Source of the DNA: Sphaerisporangium sp. TRM90804
Lineage (GTDB): Bacteria > Actinomycetota > Actinomycetes > Streptosporangiales > Streptosporangiaceae
Length of the DNA stretch: 64,000 nt
Assembly: GCF_029846175.1 (NCBI RefSeq)
Contig: NZ_JARWAC010000026.1
Coordinates: 124,001-188,000 of the forward strand
Reading direction: 5' to 3'
The notes under the pieces are model-generated. The model saw only the letters and a list, made by a program, of their open reading frames with translations, was not told the origin of the DNA and searched no databases. A program made the position numbers and the translations under genes. Position 1 is the first letter of the stretch. Each line of letters begins with the position of its first letter. Of this stretch, positions 26,362 through 34,939 are shown piece after piece.

Positions 26362-27681
26362 GTGGCCGACCCGCTCTTCCCCGCCGACTTCGTCTGGGGG
26401 GCGGCGACCTCCGCCTACCAGATCGAAGGCGCCACCGCCGAGGACGGGCGCGGCCCGTCGGTGTGGGACACCTTCTGCGCCGTCCCCGGCAACGTCAAGG
26501 ACGGCGCCACCGGCGACGGGGCCGTCGAGCACTACCACCGCTCCGCCGAGGACCTCGACGTGATGGCGTCGCTCGGGCTGGACGCCTACCGCTTCTCCAT
26601 CGCCTGGCCGCGCGTCCAGCCCGACGGCGCGGGCCGTCCCGACCAGCGCGGGCTCGACTTCTACCGCCGCCTGGCCGACGGCCTCGGCGAGCGCGGCATC
26701 GCCCCGATGGCCACGCTGTTCCACTGGGACCTCCCCCAGCGGCTGCAGGACAAGGGCGGCTGGGAGAACCGCGACACCGCCGAGCGGTTCGCCGACTACG
26801 CCGAGATCGTCTTCGACGCCCTGGACATCCGCGACTGGCTGACCGTCAACGAGCCCAAGACCGTCGTGGAGTGCGGCTACCGTTCGGGCGTGCACGCGCC
26901 CGGCGTCCAGGACGACGGGCGTGCCTTCGTCGCCCTGCACCACCTGCTGCTCGCCCACGGGCGCGCCTCGCGGGTGCTGCACGACCGGCACCCGGGGCGG
27001 CGCATCGGCCCCGCGCTGAACCTTCACCCCGCCTACCCCGCCGACGACGCCCCCGGCACGGCCGAGGCGGTGCGCCACAAGGACGGCCTGGAGAACCGCC
27101 TCTACCTCGACCCCGTCTTCCGGGGCGCCTACCCCGAGGACACGCTGGCGTGGATCGCCGAGCGCAGCCCGATGCCGTCCTTCATCCGGGACGGCGACCT
27201 GGCGGCGATCAGCGAGCCGATCGACCTGCTGGGCGTGCAGTACTACACCTCCCACTTCGTCGACGCCGCCGGTGAGCGCGTGCTCAAGCACCCGACGGCG
27301 CAGCTGGAGTGGCTGGAGATCTTCCCCGGCGGTCTGTACGACCTCCTGGTCCGCCTGAAGCGCGACTACCCCGCCGTGCCGCTCTACGTCACCGAGAACG
27401 GCGTCCCCGCCCCCGACGAGGTGGCCCCGGACGGCCGCGTCCACGACACCGCCCGCGTCACCTTCCTGCGCGACCACCTGACCGCCGTGCACGCCGCCCT
27501 CTCGGAGGGCGTCCCGGTCGAGGGTTACTTCGTCTGGTCGCTGCTGGACAACTTCGAATGGGCCGAGGGCTACGACCCCCGCTTCGGCATCGTCCACGTC
27601 GACTACGAGACCCAGAAGCGCACCCTCAAGGACAGCGCCCTCTGGTACCGCGACGTCGTCGCCACCGGCCGCCTCACCTAG
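26362..27681 (+). CDS. Second GH1 beta-glucosidase
   Basis: 439-residue GH1 enzyme, a paralogue of the upstream bglC product and shorter by 36 residues. FPADFVWGAATSAYQIEGA, the acid/base Glu in LTVNEPK, the nucleophile Glu in LYVTENG and YFVWSLLDNFEWAEGY are intact. GTG at 26362 has AGGAG 6 nt upstream; it starts 38 bp after cebR and is probably cotranscribed. It may handle longer cello-oligosaccharides or other beta-glucosides. Confidence 0.92.
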   Translation: MADPLFPADFVWGAATSAYQIEGATAEDGRGPSVWDTFCAVPGNVKDGATGDGAVEHYHRSAEDLDVMASLGLDAYRFSIAWPRVQPDGAGRPDQRGLDFYRRLADGLGERGIAPMATLFHWDLPQRLQDKGGWENRDTAERFADYAEIVFDALDIRDWLTVNEPKTVVECGYRSGVHAPGVQDDGRAFVALHHLLLAHGRASRVLHDRHPGRRIGPALNLHPAYPADDAPGTAEAVRHKDGLENRLYLDPVFRGAYPEDTLAWIAERSPMPSFIRDGDLAAISEPIDLLGVQYYTSHFVDAAGERVLKHPTAQLEWLEIFPGGLYDLLVRLKRDYPAVPLYVTENGVPAPDEVAPDGRVHDTARVTFLRDHLTAVHAALSEGVPVEGYFVWSLLDNFEWAEGYDPRFGIVHVDYETQKRTLKDSALWYRDVVATGRLT

Positions 27682-27827
27682 GGCCGGCCGCGCCTGCCGG
27701 GGAAAGCCGGCACCACCCCCACGGCAGCCACCCACACCCCCTCGCCCGAGTTCCGCCCGTCGGCGCCGGAGGCGGCGGCAGAGGCACCGCCAGGCTCAGC
27801 CCTTGGGCGCCTCCGGGGCGGCGGTGG

Positions 27828-29396
27828 TCAGGGGGTGGGGAGGCGGTGGGTGAGATCGGATTCCAGGGCGGCGGGGTCGCGGGTGCGGAAGGCGATGTGG
27901 CCGTCGGGGCGGATGACGTAGGCGGCGGGGCGCCGGGAGGCGTCGTAGCGCCTGTGGAGGACGCCTCCGGGGTCGGGCAGGACGGGCGTGCCGTCCGCGG
28001 GGCCGTCGGTGGTGACGGCCCGGGCGATCAGGCGGGGGCCGTGGCGCTCCTCCAGGCGGCGGGCGCGGGACGGGGTGGCGGCGGCTCCGAACAGGAGCAC
28101 GGTGTGGTGGGGGCCGCGCAGCACGTCGTACAGGCGGCGATCGCCCGGGAGCGGGGCGTCCCAGGCCCGTGAACCGGGCTCCGGGCCGCCGCTCCAGCGC
28201 CCCGACTGCCCGGACAGCGGGCTGCCGGGATACTTGATCTTGAGCTGGGAGATCAGGCCGACGGCCAGGCGCTGGACCGCGGGCCGGTCGAGCAGCTTCG
28301 GCAGCACGTTGGGGACGAACCGTGTGCGCACCTGCCTGGCCGTCCAGGAGTCGGCGATCACGACGCCGAAGGCGCGGTCGGTCGTGCGCAGCAGCGCCTC
28401 CCCCACCGGCCGCCGCTCGGCGTGGTAGGTGTCGAGCAGCTCCTCGCCCCCCAGGGCCAGCTTCCAGGCCAGGTTGTAGGCGTCCTGGATGCCGGTGTTC
28501 ATCCCCTGCCCGCCCACCGGGCTGTGGATGTGGGCGGCGTCGCCCGCCAGGAAGGCCCGCCCGGCCCGGTAGCGCGGCACGCCGCGCCGGTGCAGCCGGT
28601 AGCGGGACACCCACGCCGTGTCGATCACCTTCGCCGGAACCGGGACCCGCTCGTCGAGCATGCGCTGGAAGTCGGCCATCGTCGGGTCGCCCTCCCCCGC
28701 CGGGACGTCGCCGAACACGCGGAAGCGGCGCTTGCCCGGCATCGACCAGGCGGCGAACAGCCCCTCGCCCGGGAAGACGTACAGCTCGCCGTCGGGCAGG
28801 TCCCAGTCGAGGCGGGCGTCGGCCATGATGAACTCGCGCTCGTAAGTGACCCCGTCGAACGGGATGCCCGCCGACCGGCGCACGGCGCTGTGCGCCCCGT
28901 CGCAGCCGACGATCCAGCGCGCCTCGGCCGGCTCCTCGCGCCCGTCGGCGCGGCGCAGCGTGGCCGTCACCCCCTCGCCGGTCTCCCGGTACGACTCCAG
29001 CCCGAGGCCGCGCTCCACGCGCACGCCGAGCCCCTCCAGGTTGGCGGCGAGCAGCGCCTCGGTGCGGTCCTGCGAGAGCATCAGCGGCCGGGGGTAGCGG
29101 GTGTCCAGCTCGGGCAGGGCCGACAGGTCGGCGCCGAGGTTCATGTGCGCCGACCTGCCGCCGGAGAAGACCCCGGTGAACCCGTCGACCAGGCGCCCCT
29201 CGGCGATCGCCGCGTCGGCGACGCCGAGGTCGTCGAGGATCTCCAGGGTGCGCGACTGGACCACCAGCGCGCGCGACGTCCGCGCCGGCTCGGGAGCCCG
29301 GTCGACGATACGCACGTCGAGGCCGTGCCGCCGCAGCTCCCCCGCCATCGTCAGCCCGGTGGGGCCGGCCCCCACCACCAGCACATCAGTTGTCAT
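27828..29396 (-). CDS. FAD-dependent aromatic monooxygenase (TfdB/PheA type)
   Basis: 522-residue group A flavoprotein monooxygenase. N-terminal FAD site VLVVGAGPTGLTMAGEL, the middle DG motif IVGCDGAHSAVRRS and the GD motif RAFLAGDAAHIHSPVGGQG are intact; a thioredoxin-like C-terminal domain (about 380-522) follows, as in phenol hydroxylase-type enzymes. It would hydroxylate an aromatic compound or inactivate an aromatic antibiotic using NAD(P)H. It diverges from the peptidase gene, and a 16-bp palindrome lies 14 bp before its start. Confidence 0.88.
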   Translation of the reverse strand: MTTDVLVVGAGPTGLTMAGELRRHGLDVRIVDRAPEPARTSRALVVQSRTLEILDDLGVADAAIAEGRLVDGFTGVFSGGRSAHMNLGADLSALPELDTRYPRPLMLSQDRTEALLAANLEGLGVRVERGLGLESYRETGEGVTATLRRADGREEPAEARWIVGCDGAHSAVRRSAGIPFDGVTYEREFIMADARLDWDLPDGELYVFPGEGLFAAWSMPGKRRFRVFGDVPAGEGDPTMADFQRMLDERVPVPAKVIDTAWVSRYRLHRRGVPRYRAGRAFLAGDAAHIHSPVGGQGMNTGIQDAYNLAWKLALGGEELLDTYHAERRPVGEALLRTTDRAFGVVIADSWTARQVRTRFVPNVLPKLLDRPAVQRLAVGLISQLKIKYPGSPLSGQSGRWSGGPEPGSRAWDAPLPGDRRLYDVLRGPHHTVLLFGAAATPSRARRLEERHGPRLIARAVTTDGPADGTPVLPDPGGVLHRRYDASRRPAAYVIRPDGHIAFRTRDPAALESDLTHRLPTP

Positions 29397-29409
29397 GCCT
29401 CCAGACTAA

Positions 29410-29425
29410 TTCATCATCCGATGAA
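29410..29425. promoter_or_regulatory. Palindromic candidate operator before the FAD monooxygenase
   Basis: TTCATC-ATCC-GATGAA, a perfect 6+6 palindrome, 14 bp upstream of the minus-strand monooxygenase start and about 69 bp before the divergent peptidase gene. A close relative of this 16-mer overlaps the start of the second FAD gene at 33625. Confidence 0.45.
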
Positions 29426-29493
29426 ATAGAAGGGGCCGACATCGGCCGGCCGATCCGCGATCTAGGGTGGGAGGCCGGCGGCGGGAGGCACGC

Positions 29494-30450
29494 GTGCGGA
29501 CGTTCTATCCGGAGATCGAGCCCTACGAGACGGGCGTGCTGGACGTCGGAGACGGCCAGCGCCTCTACTGGGAACTGTGCGGCGACCCGCGGGGCAAGCC
29601 GGCGGTGTTCCTGCACGGCGGGCCCGGCGGAGGCTGCCTGCCGGCCCACCGGCGGCTGTTCGACCCCGAGGCGTACCGCGTGCTGCTGTTCGACCAGCGC
29701 GGGTGCGGCCGGAGCACCCCGCGCGCGGGCGCGGGCGGCGCGAGCCTGTCGGCCAACACCACCTGGCACCTGGTGCGCGACATCGAGCGGCTGCGGGTGG
29801 CGTCCGGCGTGGAGCGGTGGACGGTGCTGGGCGGGTCGTGGGGCACCACGCTGGGGCTGGCGTACGCCCAGAGCCACCCAGAGCGGGTCAGCGAGCTGAT
29901 CCTGCGGGGGGTGTGCATGTTCCGCCCCCGGGAGCTGCGGTGGGTCTACCAGGTCGGCGGCCCCGGGCTGTTCCCCGACGCCTGGGAGGCCCTGGTGGCG
30001 CCGATCCCCGAGCACGAGCGCGGCGACCTGGTGGCCGCCTACCACCGCAGGGTGAACGACCCCGACCCCGCGGTGCGCGCCGAGGCGGCCCTCGCCTGGA
30101 GCGTCTGGGAGGGCTCGACGGCCGCCCTGCTGCCGAGGCCCGACCTGGTGGCCATGCACGCCCGCGCCGACGTGGCGCTCGGCTTCGCGCGCATCGAGCT
30201 GCACTACCTGCGCAACCACGCCTTCCTCGCCGAGGACCAGCTCCTGCGGGACGCGGGCAGGCTGCGCGACGTCCCCGGCGTGATCGTCCAGGGCCGGTAC
30301 GACATGTGCACGCCGCCCTTCACCGCCTGGGAGCTGCACCGCGCCTGGCCGCGGGCCGACTTCGTGATGGTCGAGGGCGCCGGCCACGCCGGCGACGAGC
30401 CCGCGACCCTGCACCACGTCATCGAGGCCACCGACCGCTTCCGGCCCTGA
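29494..30450 (+). CDS. pip: Prolyl aminopeptidase (proline iminopeptidase), alpha/beta hydrolase
   Basis: 318-residue peptidase S33 enzyme that would remove N-terminal Pro from peptides in the cytoplasm. The oxyanion motif VFLHGGPGGG, LFDQRGCGRS, the nucleophile Ser in LGGSWGTTLGL, the Asp in QGRYDMCTP and the His in GAGHAGDE make a full catalytic set. GTG at 29494 has GGGAGG upstream. Confidence 0.92.
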   Translation: MRTFYPEIEPYETGVLDVGDGQRLYWELCGDPRGKPAVFLHGGPGGGCLPAHRRLFDPEAYRVLLFDQRGCGRSTPRAGAGGASLSANTTWHLVRDIERLRVASGVERWTVLGGSWGTTLGLAYAQSHPERVSELILRGVCMFRPRELRWVYQVGGPGLFPDAWEALVAPIPEHERGDLVAAYHRRVNDPDPAVRAEAALAWSVWEGSTAALLPRPDLVAMHARADVALGFARIELHYLRNHAFLAEDQLLRDAGRLRDVPGVIVQGRYDMCTPPFTAWELHRAWPRADFVMVEGAGHAGDEPATLHHVIEATDRFRP

Positions 30451-30463
30451 CCGAAATCGGTCA
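30448..30463. terminator. Small hairpin at the pip stop codon
   Basis: TGACCGA-AA-TCGGTCA is a perfect 7-bp inverted repeat that includes the stop codon; flanking GGCC blocks can extend it. No T-run. Confidence 0.3.
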
Positions 30464-30687
30464 CGGCCCGTGTCCCCGGTCCTCCCGCGCACGGGCGGGC
30501 CGGGCACCGCCCGCGCCCGGCCTCCGGGAAACGTACATGCGGGCCGGGCCGGGCGCCCGGTCCGCGAGGACCGGCAAAACGCGGAATGACCTGCGCGGTC
30601 GTCGCGCGGGCGACGGCGGCCCGCGGCGGGCGGGCGAGTGGCCGTGGTTGACGCCCCGACCGGCACCCCTTACCTTGTGGCCGTTAA

Positions 30688-30701
30688 TGGGAGCGCTCCC
30701 A
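30688..30701. promoter_or_regulatory. Third CebR operator, upstream of aldose 1-epimerase
   Basis: A perfect TGGGAGCGCTCCCA identical to the two boxes at cebE, 118 bp upstream of the epimerase GTG start. It adds the epimerase to the predicted CebR regulon. Confidence 0.82.
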
Positions 30702-30819
30702 CTCCCCCACCGGCACGGCGGCCGGATTTTGGCCGCCTGACGGGGACGTGGATGATGGAGGCGCGCCCGCCCTGGCCGCCCGGATCCGGCGTCCGCGCGT
30801 CGATGAGAGGACATCTCCC

Positions 30820-31701
30820 GTGCCACAGCTCGTTGTCCGCGGTGGAGGCTTCCACGCCGAGATAACCAAGGCGGGAGCGGCCCTGCGCGTGCTCAGGCAC
30901 GGCGACCGCGACCTGGTGACGAGCTGGCCGCAGGACGGCCCCATCCCGTACTACAGCGGCACCCTGCTGGCCCCCTGGCCCAACCGCCTCGCCCGCGGGC
31001 GCTACACCTTCGGGGGCCGGTCCCTGTCGGTGCCGATCAACGAGCCCGAGCGCGGCCACGCCCTGCACGGCCTGGTCGCGTTCGCCCCCTGGCAGCTCGC
31101 CGAGGAGGGCCCGGGGTTCGCGGGCCTCGCGCACACCGTCGAGCCGTCGCCCGGCTACCCGTTCCGCCTGGCGATGCGGGTGCGCTACACCCTCAACGCC
31201 CAGGGGCTCACCACCACGCTCACGGCCGAGAACACCGGCGACGAGCCGGCGCCTTACGGGTGCGGCCCCCACCCGTGGCTGCTCGCCGGCGACGGCCCCA
31301 AGGAGGGCTGGCGGCTCGAACTGCCCGCCGGCCGCGTCCTGCTCACCGACGAGGTGCTGCTCCCCCGCGAGCTCACCGACGTCCAGGGCACCCCGTACGA
31401 CTTCCGCGCCGAGCGCCCGATCGGCGACACCGTCCTGGACGAGGCGTTCACCGGCCTGACCCCGGCCGCGGACGGCGTCACCCGGGTGCGCGTGCTCGGC
31501 GCCGAGGGCGGCGTGCAGATCGCGTGGGACGCCTCGGCGATGCCGTGGGTCCAGGTGTGCACGGGCACGGGCTTCGGCCATCCCGGCCTGGCCGTCGAGC
31601 CGATGACCTGCCCTCCGGACGCCTTCAACTCCGGCACCGACCTCATCGTGCTCGGTCCAGGCGAGAAGCACGAAGCCGCCTGGACCATCTCCCCCCTCTG
31701 A
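30820..31701 (+). CDS. Aldose 1-epimerase family protein
   Basis: 293-residue GalM-like mutarotase expected to interconvert alpha and beta anomers of free sugars. The family landmarks are visible: TLLAPWPNRLARGRY, the His of GHALHGL, the second His of GCGPHPWLL and the C-terminal Glu region LAVEPMTCPPDAFNSG. GTG at 30820 has AGAGGA upstream. The CebR box upstream suggests it converts the beta-glucose released by BglC from cellobiose to the alpha form (inference). Confidence 0.88.
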   Translation: MPQLVVRGGGFHAEITKAGAALRVLRHGDRDLVTSWPQDGPIPYYSGTLLAPWPNRLARGRYTFGGRSLSVPINEPERGHALHGLVAFAPWQLAEEGPGFAGLAHTVEPSPGYPFRLAMRVRYTLNAQGLTTTLTAENTGDEPAPYGCGPHPWLLAGDGPKEGWRLELPAGRVLLTDEVLLPRELTDVQGTPYDFRAERPIGDTVLDEAFTGLTPAADGVTRVRVLGAEGGVQIAWDASAMPWVQVCTGTGFGHPGLAVEPMTCPPDAFNSGTDLIVLGPGEKHEAAWTISPL

Positions 31702-31826
31702 GGACCCGGCGCCGGAAGCACCCGGCCGGGCTGTCAAGGCCCCCACCAGACCCCGACCACCCGTGACCCCGGCCCGGTTCGCCACGGCCCGGCCCGGGCA
31801 GTCCCGACGAGCCGAAGCGAAGTGAC

Positions 31827-32822
31827 ATGGAGAGCAGGACGAAGCGCCGGCTGCCGGCGGCCCAGATCGACGCGCTGATCGGCGGCACGCTGGGCGCCGG
31901 CGTCGTGTCCTCGGAGGAGCTCACCGACGGGTTCGCCAACGCCGTCTGGCGGCTGGTGCTCGACGACGGCCGGCGGGTGGTGCTGAAGGTCGCCCCGCCG
32001 CCCGACATCGACCTGCTGCGCTACGAGCGCGACCTGCTGCGCACCGAGGCGCTGGTGTACCACCTGGCCGGCCCCGCCGGGCTGCCGCTCCCCCGACTGC
32101 TGCACTCGGGCTTCGACGACCCCGAGCTGGGCGGCGACTACCTGATCATGGCCGAGCTGGACGGCGTCCCGTGGAATCGGGCCGAGTCCCTCGGCGAGGC
32201 CGACGACGCGGCGCTGCGGCGCGAGCTGGGCGGGCACCTGGCCGCCCTGCACGCCATCCCCGGCGAGGGCGTCTTCGGCTACCCGATCGCGGGCCTGACC
32301 GGCCCGACCTGGCGTGAGGCGTTCATCGTGATGACCGGCGCCCTGCTGGACGACGCCGTGCGCTACGCCATCCCGCTGCCCTGCTCGCAGGTGGAGGTGG
32401 CGGGCGCCGTCCACGGCAACGCGCGGGCGCTGGAGGAGGTCACGACACCCTCGCTGGTGCACTTCGACGTGTGGCCCGGCAACGTGTTCCTGTCACTGAC
32501 CCCCGGGGAGCCGCCGCGCATCCAGGCGCTGATCGACCACGAACGGGCCTTCTGGGGCGACCCGCTGGCCGACTTCATCACCCCGACCCTCTTCGGCGAG
32601 CTGAGCGAGGACGATCCGCTCGTGGCGGGCTACCGGGAGGCGGGCGGCACGCTCGTCCTGACGCCCGAGGCGAGGGTGAGGGAGGAGCTCTACCGCATCT
32701 ACCTGAACCTCATCCTGCTGGTGGAGAACGGGCCGCGGCAGTATCCGGCGAAGTACTACACCCGGATCCGCGACCAGGCGACCGCCGGTCTCACGAAGAG
32801 CCTGGCCCTGCTCAGGGGGTGA
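31827..32822 (+). CDS. APH-family (aminoglycoside phosphotransferase-like) kinase
   Basis: 331 residues with a protein-kinase-like small-molecule kinase fold. The N-lobe shows LTDGFANAVWRLVLDDGRRVVLKVAPP (nucleotide-binding Lys), the catalytic loop LVHFDVWPGNVFL (HxDxxxxN) and the metal-binding ALIDHERAFWGDP. Members phosphorylate antibiotics, sugars or choline; the true substrate is unknown. No strong ribosome site is seen before the ATG. It is 125 bp downstream of the epimerase and may be cotranscribed. Confidence 0.82.
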   Translation: MESRTKRRLPAAQIDALIGGTLGAGVVSSEELTDGFANAVWRLVLDDGRRVVLKVAPPPDIDLLRYERDLLRTEALVYHLAGPAGLPLPRLLHSGFDDPELGGDYLIMAELDGVPWNRAESLGEADDAALRRELGGHLAALHAIPGEGVFGYPIAGLTGPTWREAFIVMTGALLDDAVRYAIPLPCSQVEVAGAVHGNARALEEVTTPSLVHFDVWPGNVFLSLTPGEPPRIQALIDHERAFWGDPLADFITPTLFGELSEDDPLVAGYREAGGTLVLTPEARVREELYRIYLNLILLVENGPRQYPAKYYTRIRDQATAGLTKSLALLRG

Positions 32823-32966
32823 CGGGACCGCGCCCGGCCGAAGCGGACGCGGCGCGCGCAGCGGTGGCCCACCGGCCGGGACAGGCGGCGGCGGACGGGC
32901 AGAGCCGCCCAGGGACCAGGTCCCCAGGCGGCCGCGCACGTCCTGCCGCCGGCTCGCGCCGGCGTG

Positions 32967-33476
32967 TCACACACCGCTGTCACGCCGGGGGTTGCCCGCG
33001 ACGAGCTGGTCGGTGGCCGGCTGCCGGTCCGCGGCCGGCCTGCCGCCCGCGACGACCGGCTCGGCCGAGGCGGGGGCGGCGGTGCGGTCGGGCACGCCGT
33101 CGCCGTCACGGTCGGGCACGTTGGCGTGCTTGCCCGCGGGGGTCTCCGCCGTGGCGGCGCTCTCCTTCTCCAGCTTGCGCTCCAGCCGGCGCTTCTCCTC
33201 CTCCAGGCGCGCGACGCGGTCGCGCGTCTCGGCGCGGGCCGCGACGGCCTTCTTCCGGCGGACGCCCGCCCGGCGCATGCCGCCGGTGAGCATCATCAGG
33301 CCGATCAGGAAGACCGCGGCGGTGGCCGCCCCGGCGAGGAAGAGCTCCAGGTTGGTGAGCTGGAGCGTACGGTCCAGGACCGTGATCGACGCCGTAACGC
33401 CGCCGGTCTCGTCGTTCGCCACCGCGATAAGGCCCGCGCCGGCGAGCACGATCAAAAGCAGGCCCAGCACAATCAT
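32967..33476 (-). CDS. Two-helix membrane protein with coiled coil (LapA-like layout)
   Basis: 169 residues. Membrane helices at about 1-19 (MIVLGLLLIVLAGAGLIAV) and 44-64, then a highly charged coiled coil (about 72-107; RLEEEKRRLERKLEKE) and a flexible tail holding VPDRDGDGVPDRT, which looks like a calcium-binding DxDxDG loop. The layout resembles small LapA/DUF1049-type proteins, but the identity is not firm. GAGG precedes the ATG. Convergent with the APH gene; no clear operon. Confidence 0.65.
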   Translation of the reverse strand: MIVLGLLLIVLAGAGLIAVANDETGGVTASITVLDRTLQLTNLELFLAGAATAAVFLIGLMMLTGGMRRAGVRRKKAVAARAETRDRVARLEEEKRRLERKLEKESAATAETPAGKHANVPDRDGDGVPDRTAAPASAEPVVAGGRPAADRQPATDQLVAGNPRRDSGV

Positions 33477-33624
33477 GTGACCTCAACTCCACGTCGCCTC
33501 GATGCCGGCCCCGGGGAGGGGGCCGACCTCCGACTGCCCAGGAGGGCCCCCCTTATTCCTACTCGGGCCCGTGTGGGTAGGCCGATGGAAGAGGTCCTTT
33601 CATCCGGGGGATCCATGCGATAAA

Positions 33625-33640
33625 TTCAACGGGTGATGAA
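33625..33640. promoter_or_regulatory. Imperfect palindrome at the second FAD gene
   Basis: TTCAAC-GGGT-GATGAA overlaps the translation start of the following gene. It keeps the TTCA...GATGAA frame of the perfect palindrome at 29410. A further TTCATC lies at 33599. Confidence 0.3.
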
Positions 33641-33641
33641 T

Positions 33642-34874
33642 ATGTCGAACACATGCGTGATCGCCGGAGGCGGCCCCGCCGGGGCCGTGCTCGCGCTGCT
33701 GATGGCCCGCGCCGGCGTCGAGGTCACGCTGCTGGAGAAGCACGACGACTTCCTGCGCGACTTCCGCGGCGACACCCTGCATCCGTCGACGCTCCAGGTG
33801 CTGGACGAGCTGGGGCTGGCCGGGGAGCTGCAGGCCCTGCCGCACCGCAAGGCGTACGGCATGCAGATCATGACCGACGACGGCGTCGTGCCGCTGGCCT
33901 CGTTCGCCGGGCTGCGGCACAAGTACCCCTACATCGCCTTCGTGCCGCAGTGGGAGTTCCTCGACCTGGTCACCCGTGCCGCGAGCCGGTATCCCAACTT
34001 CCGGCTGCTCATGGGCGCCGAGGTGGTGGGGCTGATCCGCGAGGGCGGCGCGGCCCGCGGCGTCCGCTACCGCGACGCGGACGGCGAGCACGAGCTGCGC
34101 GCCACGCTCACCGTCGGCGCCGACGGGCGCCACTCCGACGTCCGGCGGGCGGCGGGGCTGACGCCCGTGGAGCGGGGCGCCCCCATGGACGTCGTCTGGT
34201 TCCGGGTGCCCGCCCTGCCGGGCGACGGGGAGGAGCCGTTCCTGCGCCTGTCCGCCGGCCGCCTCATGGTCGCGATCCCCCGCGGCACCTACTGGCAGCT
34301 CGCCTACGTCATCCCCAAGGACGGCTTCGACCGGCTCCGCGAGGACGGCATCGAGTCGCTGCGCGCGTCCGTCGGCCGACTGCTGCCCTTCCTGGCCGGC
34401 CGCATGGAGGAGCTGGCGGGCTTCGATGAGGTCGGCGTGCTGCGCGTCGCGCTGAACCGGGTGCGCCGCTGGCACCGCCCGGGGCTGCTGCTGATCGGCG
34501 ACGCCGCCCACGCGATGTCCCCGATCTTCGGGGTCGGCATCAACCTGGCCATCCAGGACGCGGTGGCCGCCGCCAACCTGCTCGCCGGGCCCCTGAGCGC
34601 CGGGCGGGCGCCCGAGTCGCTGCTGCACCGGGTGCAGCGCCGCCGCGCCCTGCCGACGGTGATCACCCAGTTCGCCCAGCGCGTCGTGCAGGACCGCCTG
34701 ATCCGCCCGGCGCTCCAGGGCGCGGCCCGCCCCGTGCGCTTCCCGGCCGACCCGTCACGCCTGCTGGTCGTCGGGCCGGTCGTCCGCCGGTTCATCGGCC
34801 TGGGGGTGCTTCCCGAGCACGTCCGCTCCCCCGCGACCACCCCGCCGCGCCCGGTCGCCGGCACCCCCGGATGA
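33642..34874 (+). CDS. FAD-dependent oxidoreductase/monooxygenase
   Basis: 410-residue group A flavoprotein hydroxylase. FAD site TCVIAGGGPAGAVLALLMARAG, VGADGRHSDVRRAAG (DG motif) and LLIGDAAHAMSPIFGVGINL (GD motif) are intact. It lacks the thioredoxin-like C-terminal domain of the 27.8-kb enzyme and is shorter, closer to PHBH/Tet(X)-like proteins. Starts at 33633 (GTG), 33636 (ATG) and 33642 (ATG) are all possible; no clear ribosome site is present. Substrate unknown. Confidence 0.85.
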   Translation: MSNTCVIAGGGPAGAVLALLMARAGVEVTLLEKHDDFLRDFRGDTLHPSTLQVLDELGLAGELQALPHRKAYGMQIMTDDGVVPLASFAGLRHKYPYIAFVPQWEFLDLVTRAASRYPNFRLLMGAEVVGLIREGGAARGVRYRDADGEHELRATLTVGADGRHSDVRRAAGLTPVERGAPMDVVWFRVPALPGDGEEPFLRLSAGRLMVAIPRGTYWQLAYVIPKDGFDRLREDGIESLRASVGRLLPFLAGRMEELAGFDEVGVLRVALNRVRRWHRPGLLLIGDAAHAMSPIFGVGINLAIQDAVAAANLLAGPLSAGRAPESLLHRVQRRRALPTVITQFAQRVVQDRLIRPALQGAARPVRFPADPSRLLVVGPVVRRFIGLGVLPEHVRSPATTPPRPVAGTPG

Positions 34875-34939
34875 GAGGCCTTTCTCACTCTGTGGACGGC
34901 GACTCGGCCGGGGAGGGGTCGGTGTCATAGCCTCTTAGC

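Noticed and set aside
33615-33623. Two-codon ORF (ATG CGA TAA) preceded by GGGGGA as a regulatory upstream ORF
   Set aside because: A match this short is expected by chance; no evidence of coupling to the following gene.
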